54,610 bases of DNA from assembly GCA_020846875.1 (NCBI GenBank), contig JADLDB010000083.1:1-54610 (forward strand), given 5' to 3'. Shown in pieces: positions 1 through 8,604 of this stretch. Source of the stretch: Myxococcales bacterium. GTDB taxonomy: Bacteria; Myxococcota; Myxococcia; Myxococcales; Myxococcaceae. Under the pieces are notes generated by a model, which had not been told where the DNA came from, searched no databases, and saw only the letters and a program-made list of their open reading frames with translations. The position numbers were made by a program, and so were the translations under genes. Position 1 is the stretch's first letter, and each line of letters begins with the position of its first letter.

Positions 1-204
1 CCTGGAACCTCACCCCCTCGCGGAGGTCGCCGCCTTCACCACCACCTTCCCGAGGCCGCTGGGCGAGCTGGGCTCCTCCGAGGCGCTGGTGGCACGGCTC
101 AAGTCGTCTGGGGAACGAAGGCCCTGCCCGGCCGCGCCGACGCCACCGCGAGGTGGTACCGCGAGCTGCTCCACGCCGCGGGCGCCACCACCGGGGAAGC
201 GTAG
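1..204 (+). CDS. 3' end of an unidentified gene, possibly frameshifted
   Basis: The window opens inside a gene. Up to about position 105 the best coding signal is in frame 2 (start LEPHPLAEVAAFTTTF), but that frame then turns into Arg/Pro-rich shadow sequence. From about 115 the plausible frame is frame 1, which ends with ADATARWYRELLHAAG and a TAG at 202-204. Either the gene carries a one- or two-base indel near 105-120, or only the frame-1 tail is real. I do not recognise the family. It converges on the DedA gene, 2 bp away. Confidence 0.35.
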   Translation, partial: PGTSPPRGGRRLHHHLPEAAGRAGLLRGAGGTAQVVWGTKALPGRADATARWYRELLHAAGATTGEA

Positions 205-206
205 CC

Positions 207-773
207 TCAGGGGGCGGGCGGCCCCGCCTTCCTTCGGTGGGCGAGCCACCAGACGAGCGCGCCGGCCAGCACGAGCAGCGCCAGGCCCCAGGCCTCGTCG
301 GCGGCGTGCGCGCCCAGCAGGTGCGTCAGGGCGCGCCCCGCCCCGTAGCCCAGGGCCGCGACGGCGCAGGCCCACACCAGCGCGGCCGCCAGGTTGAGCG
401 CGAGGAAGCGCCGCCAGCCCAGGCCGCTCATCCCCATCGCGATGGGCCCGGCGACCCGCAGCCCGTAGAGAAACCGGACGGAGAGGGTGGCCAGCACCCG
501 GTGGCGCTGGAGCAGGCGGCGGACACGCGCGGTGCGGGCCTCGAGCGAGGGGAACCGCGCCAGCAGCCGGCCGCCGTACCGCCGCCCCAGGGCGAAGCCG
601 AGCTGGTCTCCGGCGCAGCTGGCCGCCGTGGCGACGGCGATGACCACCGGCAGCGACAGGTGCCCGCGGCTCGCGGCCGCGCCCGCGAGGAACAGCACCG
701 TCTCACCTTCGAGGAACGTGCCCACCGCCACCGCGACGTACCCGTGGGACTGAAGCAGCTCGGCGATGGACAT
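207..773 (-). CDS. DedA-family membrane protein
   Basis: This is a 188-aa integral membrane protein of the DedA/SNARE-associated family, whose members act in envelope homeostasis and, in several bacteria, lipid-carrier recycling. Visible hallmarks are the N-terminal FLEGETVLFLAG segment and the downstream RFLYGLRVAGPIAMG segment, which matches the DedA R-x-x-x-G-x-R...P...G motif. About four to five hydrophobic segments are present and the C-terminus is basic. The start is the ATG giving MSIAELLQSHG; longer readings only add out-of-frame sequence of the upstream gene. It lies 38 bp downstream of the aldehyde dehydrogenase on the same strand and is probably co-transcribed with it. The exact substrate cannot be inferred. 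Confidence 0.88.
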   Translation of the reverse strand: MSIAELLQSHGYVAVAVGTFLEGETVLFLAGAAASRGHLSLPVVIAVATAASCAGDQLGFALGRRYGGRLLARFPSLEARTARVRRLLQRHRVLATLSVRFLYGLRVAGPIAMGMSGLGWRRFLALNLAAALVWACAVAALGYGAGRALTHLLGAHAADEAWGLALLVLAGALVWWLAHRRKAGPPAP

Positions 774-811
774 GGCGCCCCAGGCTCGGGCTGGCCGTGA
801 TGGCCCCTGAG

Positions 812-2203
812 TCAGAGCATCTTCCGGAACAGGCTCACCTTGCCTGGGGTGTACGGCGGGTAGCGCACCTTGAGGTCCAGCCCGTGCGGCCGCTTCACCA
901 CCGTCTTGAGGTGGCTGAAGGCGTCGAAGCTGAAGCGCCCGTGGTAGTTGCCCACGCCGCTGTCGCCCACCCCGCCGAAGGGCAGGTCCGGCGAGGTGAT
1001 GTGGATGAGGCAGTCGTTGACGACGGCCCCGCCCGAGGACGTCTTCTTGAGCACCGCCTCGGCGCGCGCGCCGTCCCTGGTGAAGACGTACAGCGCCAGG
1101 GGCTTGGGCCGCTCGTTGATGAAGCGGATCGCCTCGTCCAGGTCCTTCACCTCGAGGACGGGCAGCAGCGGGCCGAAGATCTCCTCCTGCATCAGAGGAT
1201 GCTCGAGGCCGACGCCGGTCAGCACCGTGGGCTCGATGTACTTCGAGGCCGCGTCCGTCTTCCCGCCCACCGCCACCTTCCCGCCGGCCATCAGCGTGGT
1301 GAGGCGCTTGAAGTGCCGCTCGCTGATGATTCTTCCGTAGTCGGGGCTCTTCTCCACGTCGGCGCCGAGCAGCTCCTGGAAGGCCACGCCGAGCTGCTTG
1401 ACGAAGGCGTCCTTCACGCCCTGGTGGACCAGCACGTAGTCGGGCGCGATGCACGTCTGTCCGGCGTTGTACGCCTTGCCCCAGGCGATGCGGCGCGCGG
1501 TGACCGCCAGGTCCACGTCCTCGTCGACGAGGGCGGGTGACTTGCCGCCCAGCTCCAGCACCACCGGCGTCAGGTGCTTGGCCGCCGCGGCCGCGACGAT
1601 TCTCCCCACGCCGGTAGAGCCGGTGAAGAAGATGAAGTCCCACTTCTCCGCCAGCAGCGCGGTGGACTCCTCCACGGCGCCCTGCACCACCGTCACGTAG
1701 CCGTCGTCGCCGAAGGCCTGCCGCACCACCTGCTCCACCACCTTCGCGGTGGCAGGCGCGAGCTCGCTGGGCTTGATGACCGCGGTGCAGCCCGCGGCGA
1801 TGGCGCCCACCAGCGGAGAAAGCGCCAACATGAAGGGGTAGTTCCACGGCGCGATGATGAGCGAGGTGCCCCGCGGCTCCGGGTACTGCCAGCCGCGCGC
1901 CGGCCACACGCCCAACGGGAGGCTGCCGCTCCTCGGCTTCATCCAGCGCCTCAAGTGCTTCCGCGCGTCCTTGAGCTCCGCGTACACGAGGGCGATTTCG
2001 GCCACGTACGCCTCACCCTCGCACTTGCGCAGGTCCGTCATCAGCGCGGCGAGCACCGCCTTCTCGTTCTGGCGAATGGCGTCTTCCAGCGCCTTGAGCT
2101 TCTGCAGGCGGAACTCGTAGGGCAGCGGGGCGCCGCTGCGGAAGAAGGCGCGGGACCGGTCGACGATGGCCGGAATGGGATTCAGCCTGATGGGCTCTCT
2201 CAT
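812..2203 (-). CDS. Aldehyde dehydrogenase (class 3 / coniferyl aldehyde dehydrogenase-like)
   Basis: A 463-aa NAD(P)-dependent aldehyde dehydrogenase that oxidises aldehydes to acids. The signatures are SLIIAPWNYPFMLALSPLVG, the cofactor-binding FFTGSTGVGR, the general base in LELGGKSP (E217) and the nucleophile in NAGQTCIAPDY (C251). The 34-residue spacing and the short length, without the N-terminal extension of class 1/2 enzymes, point to the fatty-aldehyde/class 3 group. The chosen start is the ATG giving MREPIRLNPIP; 13 more residues are possible upstream but look non-coding. It is followed by a DedA gene. The true substrate (long-chain or aromatic aldehyde) is unknown. Confidence 0.95.
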   Translation of the reverse strand: MREPIRLNPIPAIVDRSRAFFRSGAPLPYEFRLQKLKALEDAIRQNEKAVLAALMTDLRKCEGEAYVAEIALVYAELKDARKHLRRWMKPRSGSLPLGVWPARGWQYPEPRGTSLIIAPWNYPFMLALSPLVGAIAAGCTAVIKPSELAPATAKVVEQVVRQAFGDDGYVTVVQGAVEESTALLAEKWDFIFFTGSTGVGRIVAAAAAKHLTPVVLELGGKSPALVDEDVDLAVTARRIAWGKAYNAGQTCIAPDYVLVHQGVKDAFVKQLGVAFQELLGADVEKSPDYGRIISERHFKRLTTLMAGGKVAVGGKTDAASKYIEPTVLTGVGLEHPLMQEEIFGPLLPVLEVKDLDEAIRFINERPKPLALYVFTRDGARAEAVLKKTSSGGAVVNDCLIHITSPDLPFGGVGDSGVGNYHGRFSFDAFSHLKTVVKRPHGLDLKVRYPPYTPGKVSLFRKML

Positions 2204-2260
2204 GGCGCGCGTCTTGTAACGCGGCGCGGCGGAGAATCCCACCCCCGGTGGTTTCCGGGA

Positions 2261-2989
2261 CTACTCCCGCGTGTCGTCGACGTGGTTCATCGGCGCGCCG
2301 GCGGGCACCTTCATCCCGTCGGGGGCCACGCGGTCCTCGGTGCTGACGCTCCACACGTCGAGGGTGGCGTCGTTGTCCACGTTCCCCACGCAGGCGACGG
2401 TGATGCTGCAGTCGGGGCACTGGCCCTTGAGGCCCACCTCCACGCCCAGCGGCAGCGCGGCCCGGTACTGTTCGGCGTCGGCGTTGGCGTAGCGCTGCGT
2501 GTCCGGGCCCACGCCGACGAATTCGCCCTTCTTCGGGTGCGCGGGGTCCAGCACGTCGCCCTCGAGGTCGAAGAGGTAGAGGTAGCGGTTGCCGCGCTCG
2601 GGCACGAAGCCCACGTTGCCGATGACGGGCGAGTAGGTGTCGTGCTCGGCGTACCAGGACTTCTCGCCGGTGAAGGCCGCCTTCAGGTACGTCTTGCACT
2701 CCGCCTGCTTGGAGCGCGCCTGGAACCTGATGAAGCTGGGGATGGCGATGGCCGCGAGAATGCCCACCACCGGCAGCAGCGCGAGGGGGATGACCAGCGC
2801 GGCGATCGCCAGGCCCTTGCGCGCCGAGTACGCCGGCTCGCCCAACTTCACCAGGCTGATGACGGCCAGCACGATGGCCACCAGCAGCAGCGGAGGAAGG
2901 CAGAGGCCGAGGACGGCCAGCACCAGCGCCACCACGGGGAGGGCGGCGGGCTTGATGGGCGGACCGGGGCGGAAGGAGTCGGGCGTCAT
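2261..2989 (-). CDS. Pilin-like membrane protein with DUF4190-like N-terminus
   Basis: A 242-aa protein with two or three N-terminal hydrophobic segments and a SARKGLAIAAL loop typical of DUF4190 membrane proteins. A type IV pilin-like helix follows (VGILAAIAIPSFIRFQARSK, continuing QAECKTYLK). The rest resembles a major-pilin globular domain (EKSWYAEHDTYSP; CPDCSITVACVGN). The canonical prepilin peptidase site (G/FTLIE) is missing, so export through the type IV pilus machinery is doubtful. The chosen start is the ATG giving MTPDSFRPG; a GTG three codons upstream is possible. It is divergent from the large TPR lipoprotein gene. The function is unknown; it may be a membrane-anchored pseudopilin. 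Confidence 0.8.
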   Translation of the reverse strand: MTPDSFRPGPPIKPAALPVVALVLAVLGLCLPPLLLVAIVLAVISLVKLGEPAYSARKGLAIAALVIPLALLPVVGILAAIAIPSFIRFQARSKQAECKTYLKAAFTGEKSWYAEHDTYSPVIGNVGFVPERGNRYLYLFDLEGDVLDPAHPKKGEFVGVGPDTQRYANADAEQYRAALPLGVEVGLKGQCPDCSITVACVGNVDNDATLDVWSVSTEDRVAPDGMKVPAGAPMNHVDDTRE

Positions 2990-3061
2990 GGGCGCCACCG
3001 TAGCCCGAAGCCACCGGCGCCTTCAGCACAATGCGCGCGCCTTGGTGCCGCAACCCGGGCT

Positions 3062-6000
3062 ATGTCCACGAGGCCCATGTGCCTCCTCCGGGTCATCGTC
3101 GTCCCCGTCCTCGCGCTGTGCGCCCTCACCGCGTGCCCCCGCCGCCTCAGCCCCCCCACCGAGGTGCTGGAGGAGGCCGCCCGAAAGGCCGAGGGCGGCG
3201 CCACCTCCGCCGACACCCTGGCCTTCGCCGGCTTCCACGCGCTGTTGCTGGAAGGCGACCTCGACAAGGCCCGCGCCCGCTTCGACGCCGCGGTGGCCGC
3301 CGACGCGGCCGAGCCCTGGGCCCTGTACGGGCAGCTCCACCTCGCCCTGCGCGCCGAGAAGTGGGACCGCGTCACCGCCATCGCCCTGGACCTCATCGAG
3401 CGCGCCCCGAAGCACCCCCTGGCCTCCGTCGCGGCGCGGCTGCTCCTCGACACCGCCGGCGACGCCAACGCCACCGACGACGAATTGGCGCGCCGCGTGC
3501 CGGGCCTGCTGGCCGCGGGGACTGCCGGAGACACCGCGCACCTGCTGCGCAGCGTCCTCGTCACCCTCGGGCTCGCCCGCGGGGACATGGGCGCCATGCA
3601 GCAGGCCACCTCCGACGTGGGCGCCCCCACCGTCGCCACCGTGGTGGGCCCCCTCTCAGCGTGGCACCGGCTGTCCATGGCGGAGGCCACCGCCCCGGAG
3701 AAGACGGGCAGCCTCGACGGCCTGGGCAGCGGCCCCTTCGGTCCCCTCTCCCCGCGCACCTTCACCTTCCCCGACGGCCGCTTCTCCCTGGTGGGCGAGC
3801 CAGGGGCCGGCGACGTGTACCTCTTCGCCGTCGACCTCCAGGTGCCCACCGCGGGCGTCTACGTGCTGCGCACCGTCACCGCGCTGGACCACGTGGCGGT
3901 GCTGGACGGAACGGCCCTCCTCTCCCGCTTCACCCACGCTGCGCCTGCGCCCACCCTCTCCACCCGCGCCGTCCGCCTCGCCGCCGGCAGCCATCGCCTG
4001 CTGGTTCGCCTCGCCAAGGAGTCCCAGGCCGGCCACTTCCAGGTGGTGCTGCACCGGCTGGACGGACAGCCCTCGGGCATCACCTTCACGCCTGCCCGTG
4101 GGCCGGCGCCCGGGGGCTGGAGCGGCGTGGAGGCGGTGGACGACTCCGGCTTCCTCTTCTCCTCCGCCGCAGCCCTGCAGGCAGCCCTCGCCGAGGACGC
4201 GGGGGACGCGCTGGCCCGCGTGGTGGCGGCGCGCGACGGAATGGGCCGCGACCGGGACGGGGCGTGGGCGCTGGTGGCGGGGCTGCCGAAGGAAGTCGAC
4301 GGGCCCGCGCTGGCCGTGCTGCGCGCCGACCTGGCCTTCGACGACCGCAGCATCCCCTCGCGGGTGGCGCGCGGCCGGGCGGCCAGGGACCTCGAGGCGG
4401 CGCTGGCGAAGGACTCCGGCCACGTCCACGCGCTGTTGATGAGCGCCCAGCTGGCGTTGGACGACGGGCGGCAGCTTGACGCGCTGACGCAGCTCAAGCG
4501 CGCCCGCGCCGCCTCGAAGACGCCGGTGGCCGCGGTGCTGGCCCTGCAGGCGCGGGTGGAGTTGGCCCTGGGCCTCGACGCCCAGGCCGCCGCCACCGCC
4601 CGCGAGGCGGCGAAGGCCCTGCCCGGCCACTGTGGGGCCCTCACCCTCGCCTACGACGTGGCGCGCCGCCGGGACGCGGTGGCCGAAGCCGACGCGCTGC
4701 TGGCCGAGGCCGCCCGCTGCCCCGGTGCGCCCTACCGCGCCGCCGAGCACTTCCGCGCCCGCGGCGACGTGGCGAAGGCCCGCGCCGCCTTCGAGGCGCA
4801 GCTCGAGCTGGACGGGTCCCAGGTGTCCTCCGCGCTGGCGCTTGCCGCCCTCTTCCGCAGCCAGCAGCAGTACGACGACGCCCGCAAGGTGCTGGACGGC
4901 CAGCGCGCCCTGTGGCCGCGAAACACCATCGTCTTGAAGGCGCTGGCGGACACCTTCGACGAGGCGGGCAGCGCGGCCGAGGCCTTGAAGTGGCGCGAGG
5001 CGGCGCTGCTGCTCGACGGCGCGGACCTCACCTTGCGCCGGCTGGTGGAGCGGGCGAAGACGGGCCGCGAGCTGCTGGACGAGTACGCCATCAGCACCGC
5101 GGAGGCGCTCAAGTCCTACGAGGCGGCCCCGGGTGCGGAGGACGCCACCAGCACCTTCGTCCTCGACGCCGCCGCCATCCGCGTCTACCCCGACGGCTCG
5201 ATGGTGGACCGCATCCACATCATCCAGAAGGCGCTCGACCAGCAGGGCGTGCAGGAGGTGGCCGAGGTGCAGCTGCCGGCCGGCGCGGAGGTCCTCACCC
5301 TGCGCACGCTCAAGCCCGACGGCCGCACCCTGGAGCCGGAAGGCATCGAAGGGAAGGACACGGTGTCGCTGCCCGGCGTCCAGGTGGGCGACATGGTGGA
5401 GTACGAGTACCTGCTGGCCCACCCCTCGCGCGGCCCGGGCCAGCCCGGCTTCACCGCCGGCGCCTTCTATTTCCAAATCGCCCGGCAGCCCAACTCGCGC
5501 AGCACCTACGTGGTGGTGGCGCCGAAGGGCACGGGGATGAAGGTGGACGCGCACAACGTGGAGGCGCCGCAGCCCGTCGTGGAGGGCGAGCTGGAGGTGT
5601 TCCGCCACGAGGAGCGCCGGGTGCCGCCCTACATCCCCGAGCCCTTGGGGCCGCCGTCGGGCAACGAGTGGCTGCCCTTCGTCTCGGTGGGCGCGGGGCA
5701 GACGGGCAACGAGGGGGTGGTGACGGCCTACGCCGACGCCTTCCTCGATCGCGGCCAGGCCACCTACGAGGTGCGGGCCTTCGCGAAGGCGGCCGCGGGC
5801 GAGGCCACCGGGGCGGACGCGGTGCAGAAGGTGTACGTGGCGGTGATGGACAAGCTGTCCGGCCGCGACTCCGGCCTGACCTTCTCCGCCTCGGCGTCGG
5901 TGGCGCAGGACAGAGGCAGCAGAAGCTGGCTGCTCGTCTCGGCGCTGCGGGCCCTGGGCTTCGACGCGCGGCTGGTGGCGGTGCGCGCCTTCACCGCGGA

Positions 6001-6856
6001 CCCGGCGCCCTACCTGTTTCCCCAGGAGTCGCTGCTCCCCTACGTGTGCGTGCGGGTGCTGCTGCCGGACGGCGCCGCGGTGTGGCTCGACCCGCTGGTC
6101 CGCTACGCGCCCTTCGGGGAGCTGCCGGAGTTCGCCCTGGGCGGCCGCGAGGCGTACGTCTTCCCCGAGCCCGGCCGGCCGCTGGAGAAGCTGTCCACGC
6201 CGCCGCCGCCGGCGCGCGCCCAGAAGGAGGTGCGCCTCACCCTCACGCTGGCGGAGGACGGGGTGCTGTCCGGCGACGGCGAAGAGACGTACGCCGGGTA
6301 CGACGCCGCGCAGCTGGCGGAGGCGCTGGAGTCCATCTCTGTCGACCAGCGGGACCAGGCGCTGCAGTCGGCCCTGTCGCGCTACTTCGGCGGGGCGGAC
6401 CTCTCGAAGCTGGAGGTGGACGCGAAGCGGCAGGTGGGCGGCACGGTGACGGTGAAGTACCACTTCGTCGCGCGCCGCTTCGGCCGCCCCGAGGGCGACG
6501 GCCGCCTGGTGGTGGGCTCGCTGACGTACCCGCACATGCTGGGCCGGCGCTTCCTCAACACCTCCAGCCGGGTGACGCCCCTCTTCATCGAGGGCAGCGA
6601 GTCCACCCACACCGTGGCCACCGTGAAGCTGCCGAAGGGCTGGGCGCTGTCCAGCCCGCTGGGCGAGGTGAAGCTGGCAGGGCCGGCGGGGCGCTTCCTG
6701 CGGCGCGAGAAGCAGACGGGCGAGGTGCTGTCCATTGAAGAGGACTATCGCCTCGAGCAGGCGCGGGTTCCCCCGAAGGAGTACGACGACTTCGCCCGCT
6801 TCGCCGGGGAACTGGACCTGGTGCAGCAGCGCGACCTGTTGATTGAAAAGCGCTGA
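3062..6856 (+). CDS. Giant TPR / DUF3857 / transglutaminase-like lipoprotein
   Basis: A 1264-aa predicted lipoprotein. It has a short basic N-terminus, a hydrophobic stretch and the lipobox LTAC. Residues about 30-650 are Ala/Leu-rich helical repeats of TPR type interrupted by a beta-rich segment near 240-350. A DUF3857 domain lies at about 693-860 and a transglutaminase-like core at about 930-1030, followed by a C-terminal beta domain. The usual catalytic Cys position (G-D-C-K-D context) reads G-S-R-S-W here, and the His position reads LLPYVCVRV, so the transglutaminase core looks inactive. It is a single gene between divergent and co-directional neighbours. DUF3857-transglutaminase proteins are common in Bacteroidetes and myxobacteria; their role is unknown. 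Confidence 0.9.
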   Translation: MSTRPMCLLRVIVVPVLALCALTACPRRLSPPTEVLEEAARKAEGGATSADTLAFAGFHALLLEGDLDKARARFDAAVAADAAEPWALYGQLHLALRAEKWDRVTAIALDLIERAPKHPLASVAARLLLDTAGDANATDDELARRVPGLLAAGTAGDTAHLLRSVLVTLGLARGDMGAMQQATSDVGAPTVATVVGPLSAWHRLSMAEATAPEKTGSLDGLGSGPFGPLSPRTFTFPDGRFSLVGEPGAGDVYLFAVDLQVPTAGVYVLRTVTALDHVAVLDGTALLSRFTHAAPAPTLSTRAVRLAAGSHRLLVRLAKESQAGHFQVVLHRLDGQPSGITFTPARGPAPGGWSGVEAVDDSGFLFSSAAALQAALAEDAGDALARVVAARDGMGRDRDGAWALVAGLPKEVDGPALAVLRADLAFDDRSIPSRVARGRAARDLEAALAKDSGHVHALLMSAQLALDDGRQLDALTQLKRARAASKTPVAAVLALQARVELALGLDAQAAATAREAAKALPGHCGALTLAYDVARRRDAVAEADALLAEAARCPGAPYRAAEHFRARGDVAKARAAFEAQLELDGSQVSSALALAALFRSQQQYDDARKVLDGQRALWPRNTIVLKALADTFDEAGSAAEALKWREAALLLDGADLTLRRLVERAKTGRELLDEYAISTAEALKSYEAAPGAEDATSTFVLDAAAIRVYPDGSMVDRIHIIQKALDQQGVQEVAEVQLPAGAEVLTLRTLKPDGRTLEPEGIEGKDTVSLPGVQVGDMVEYEYLLAHPSRGPGQPGFTAGAFYFQIARQPNSRSTYVVVAPKGTGMKVDAHNVEAPQPVVEGELEVFRHEERRVPPYIPEPLGPPSGNEWLPFVSVGAGQTGNEGVVTAYADAFLDRGQATYEVRAFAKAAAGEATGADAVQKVYVAVMDKLSGRDSGLTFSASASVAQDRGSRSWLLVSALRALGFDARLVAVRAFTADPAPYLFPQESLLPYVCVRVLLPDGAAVWLDPLVRYAPFGELPEFALGGREAYVFPEPGRPLEKLSTPPPPARAQKEVRLTLTLAEDGVLSGDGEETYAGYDAAQLAEALESISVDQRDQALQSALSRYFGGADLSKLEVDAKRQVGGTVTVKYHFVARRFGRPEGDGRLVVGSLTYPHMLGRRFLNTSSRVTPLFIEGSESTHTVATVKLPKGWALSSPLGEVKLAGPAGRFLRREKQTGEVLSIEEDYRLEQARVPPKEYDDFARFAGELDLVQQRDLLIEKR

Positions 6857-6938
6857 CGGCGCTTCTTTCAACTCGGTTGTACCTTCGGCCGGCTTGCGAA
6901 ATCGCCGGGTGCGGACTATCGCTTCCCGCGAAGCGCCG

Positions 6939-7343
6939 ATGTCCCACGTCCACGCCTCCAGCGAAGAGCCGCACCACCACCACGCGTCGGATCCACCCGA
7001 CACGCTGGGCCAGGTGCTGTCGGCGGTGTGCGCGGTGCACTGCGTGGCCACGCCGTTTCTGTTGGGGCTGCTCCCCGCCGCGGCGTCGGTGCTGGGCGGC
7101 GCCCACCCGGTGCTGCTCGTGGTCGTCACCGGGGTGGCGCTGTGGGCCTTCATCCCCGGCTACCGCTGCCACCGCGCGAAGCACGTCCTCGGCCTGGCGT
7201 TGGGCGGAATCGCCTTCCTCGCCCTGGGCGCCCTGGTGTTCCACGACGACCTCGCGGTGGACACGGGCCTGAGCCTGGTGGGCGCCACGCTGATGATGAC
7301 GGCCCACTGGCGCAACCGCGTCCTGCTGCGCCGCGCGCACTGA
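6939..7343 (+). CDS. MerC-domain membrane protein
   Basis: A 134-aa protein with a His-rich N-terminus (EEPHHHHASD) and four hydrophobic segments. The first carries the MerC-type CAVHC motif (SAVCAVHCVATPFLLG), which in MerC proteins binds metal for uptake. No other mer gene (merR, merT, merP, merA) is nearby, so mercury transport is not demonstrated and a general metal-related role is likelier. The start is the ATG giving MSHVHASSEE; the longer frame overlaps the upstream gene and is non-coding in style. It lies 82 bp downstream of the TPR lipoprotein. Confidence 0.85.
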   Translation: MSHVHASSEEPHHHHASDPPDTLGQVLSAVCAVHCVATPFLLGLLPAAASVLGGAHPVLLVVVTGVALWAFIPGYRCHRAKHVLGLALGGIAFLALGALVFHDDLAVDTGLSLVGATLMMTAHWRNRVLLRRAH

Positions 7344-7413
7344 CGGTAAGAGGTGGCTTCCCGACGGTATTGTCGGTGGTGGCGGTGCTGAAGAAGCTGA
7401 ACGGCCGCTGAGG

Positions 7414-7719
7414 TCAGCCCTTCTGCTTGAGAGAGAGGAGCGCGCGCAGCCCCGGCGAGACGAAGGTGAAGCGCACGCCCACCTCGTGCCAGGTGCTGGC
7501 CATGGGGTTGCCCGGCTTCGCCCAGGCCACCTCGCCCTTCCAGGTGAGCTCCTTGTCCCCGTGCAGCACGTAGCCGTCCACGCGGCTGCCGGGAGAGAGC
7601 AGCACCGGCGTCTCCAGCTTGAAGCCCCCGTCGGACACGTCGGCGGACAGCGCGGCCTGGCGGCGGCCGATGGAGATGGGGAGGCGAACGGGGACGCGGG
7701 GGGCTTTGCGAATCGTCAT
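7414..7719 (-). CDS. PilZ-domain protein
   Basis: A 101-aa single-domain protein. The N-terminal RKAPRVPVRLPISI followed by ADVSDGGFKL fits the PilZ RxxxR...(D/N)xSxxG layout for cyclic di-GMP binding, although the second Arg of the first motif is displaced. The C-terminal half (WKGEVAWAKPG...HEVGVRF) is the usual PilZ beta barrel. It probably acts as a c-di-GMP-responsive adaptor. It is convergent with the MerC-like gene, and the gene behind it on the same strand is a 45-aa membrane peptide. Confidence 0.85.
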   Translation of the reverse strand: MTIRKAPRVPVRLPISIGRRQAALSADVSDGGFKLETPVLLSPGSRVDGYVLHGDKELTWKGEVAWAKPGNPMASTWHEVGVRFTFVSPGLRALLSLKQKG

Positions 7720-7773
7720 GGCTTGAGGACGCTGGCACGACAGGGTGCGACCGCAAGTTTCAGGCCTGTGGCG

Positions 7774-7911
7774 TCACCAGCCGCTGCCGGCGTCGGGCGT
7801 CACGTCTTCCCACGCCGCGGGCGGCGGCTCCTTCCGGGTGACGTGGCGCGTCTGGTACAGCGCGCAGCCCAGGCCGGTGGCGAGCGCGAGGAGGACGAGG
7901 AGGCGCTTCAC
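7774..7911 (-). CDS. Tiny membrane or exported peptide (45 aa)
   Basis: A GTG-started 45-codon frame: MKRLLVLLALATGLGCALYQ, then a short hydrophilic tail (TRHVTRKEPPPAAWEDVTPD) ending in AGSGW. The basic N-terminus plus hydrophobic stretch with LGLGCAL could be a lipoprotein signal or a single membrane anchor. The start is one base downstream of the stop of the lipoprotein gene at 7913, which strongly suggests translational coupling and makes the frame believable despite its size. No family is recognised. Confidence 0.62.
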   Translation of the reverse strand: MKRLLVLLALATGLGCALYQTRHVTRKEPPPAAWEDVTPDAGSGW

Positions 7912-7912
7912 G

Positions 7913-8587
7913 TCAGTCGAGCTCCAGCTCGAGCCACAGCAGCGTGGGCGCCGGCTCCAGCACCACCGGCGGGACCCGGACGCTCAGCTCGAGCAGCCCC
8001 TGCACCGCCTCCTGCACCACCTGCGTCATCGCGGCCTTGAGGGCTGCTTGCGCGCAGTCGCTGAAGCAGGCCAGGTTGTTCTCGAGCAATTCGAAGCCCC
8101 GGAAGCTGCGGCGGAGGAGGCGGTGGGCGGTGCGGACCTCGAGGGTGACTTCGGCCTCCGCCAGCTCGTCGACGGCCCAGGTGCCGATGGACGGCTCGCT
8201 CATCAGCGAGCGCAGCCACCCGGACACCACCCAGTCTTCTGCGCGCGGCACCTCCACCGCGGCGGAGGCCTGCGCGCGCACCACCGTCCAGCCGGCGCGC
8301 TCCAGCGAGGCGCAGAGGGCCTCGGACAGGGCCTTCGACACGTCCGTCTCGGTGAGGACCAGGGCCGTCTCGTTGCCCCAGCCGTTCTTCACCACGCCCA
8401 CGCGCGAGGGGTCGACGCGGGCGTCCACCAGTTCCCGCACCACCACCTTGCGCGGCGCCGATGAGCGCAGCGTCACCGGCTCGAGGCCGTCCAACTGGAC
8501 GTGCTGGTTCATGAAGGCGCAGCCGCTGCTGAAGAAGGCCAGCGCGAGCGTGAAGGCGGAGCGGAGCACGGCGGCGCAGTCTGGCAT
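7913..8587 (-). CDS. Lipoprotein, YajG-like
   Basis: A 224-aa predicted lipoprotein with a hydrophobic signal and lipobox FSSGC. The body begins by listing a target value and ARVDPSRVGVVKNGWG, then LVLTETDVSKALSEALCASLERAGWTV, a pattern of the YajG/LPS-assembly-like lipoprotein family (beta-alpha fold, residues about 40-150). The C-terminal half has no specific match that I recognise. It lies 17 bp downstream of an outer-membrane barrel gene and is followed by a coupled 45-aa peptide, so all three probably form an envelope operon. Family assignment is tentative. Confidence 0.8.
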   Translation of the reverse strand: MPDCAAVLRSAFTLALAFFSSGCAFMNQHVQLDGLEPVTLRSSAPRKVVVRELVDARVDPSRVGVVKNGWGNETALVLTETDVSKALSEALCASLERAGWTVVRAQASAAVEVPRAEDWVVSGWLRSLMSEPSIGTWAVDELAEAEVTLEVRTAHRLLRRSFRGFELLENNLACFSDCAQAALKAAMTQVVQEAVQGLLELSVRVPPVVLEPAPTLLWLELELD

Positions 8588-8604
8588 CGGCGGGGCCGGG
8601 GGTG

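Noticed and set aside
1574-3061. Long plus-strand frame leading into the TPR lipoprotein gene
   Set aside because: This part is antisense to the aldehyde dehydrogenase and pilin-like genes, with His/Arg-rich shadow composition. The lipoprotein signal sets the real start at 3062.
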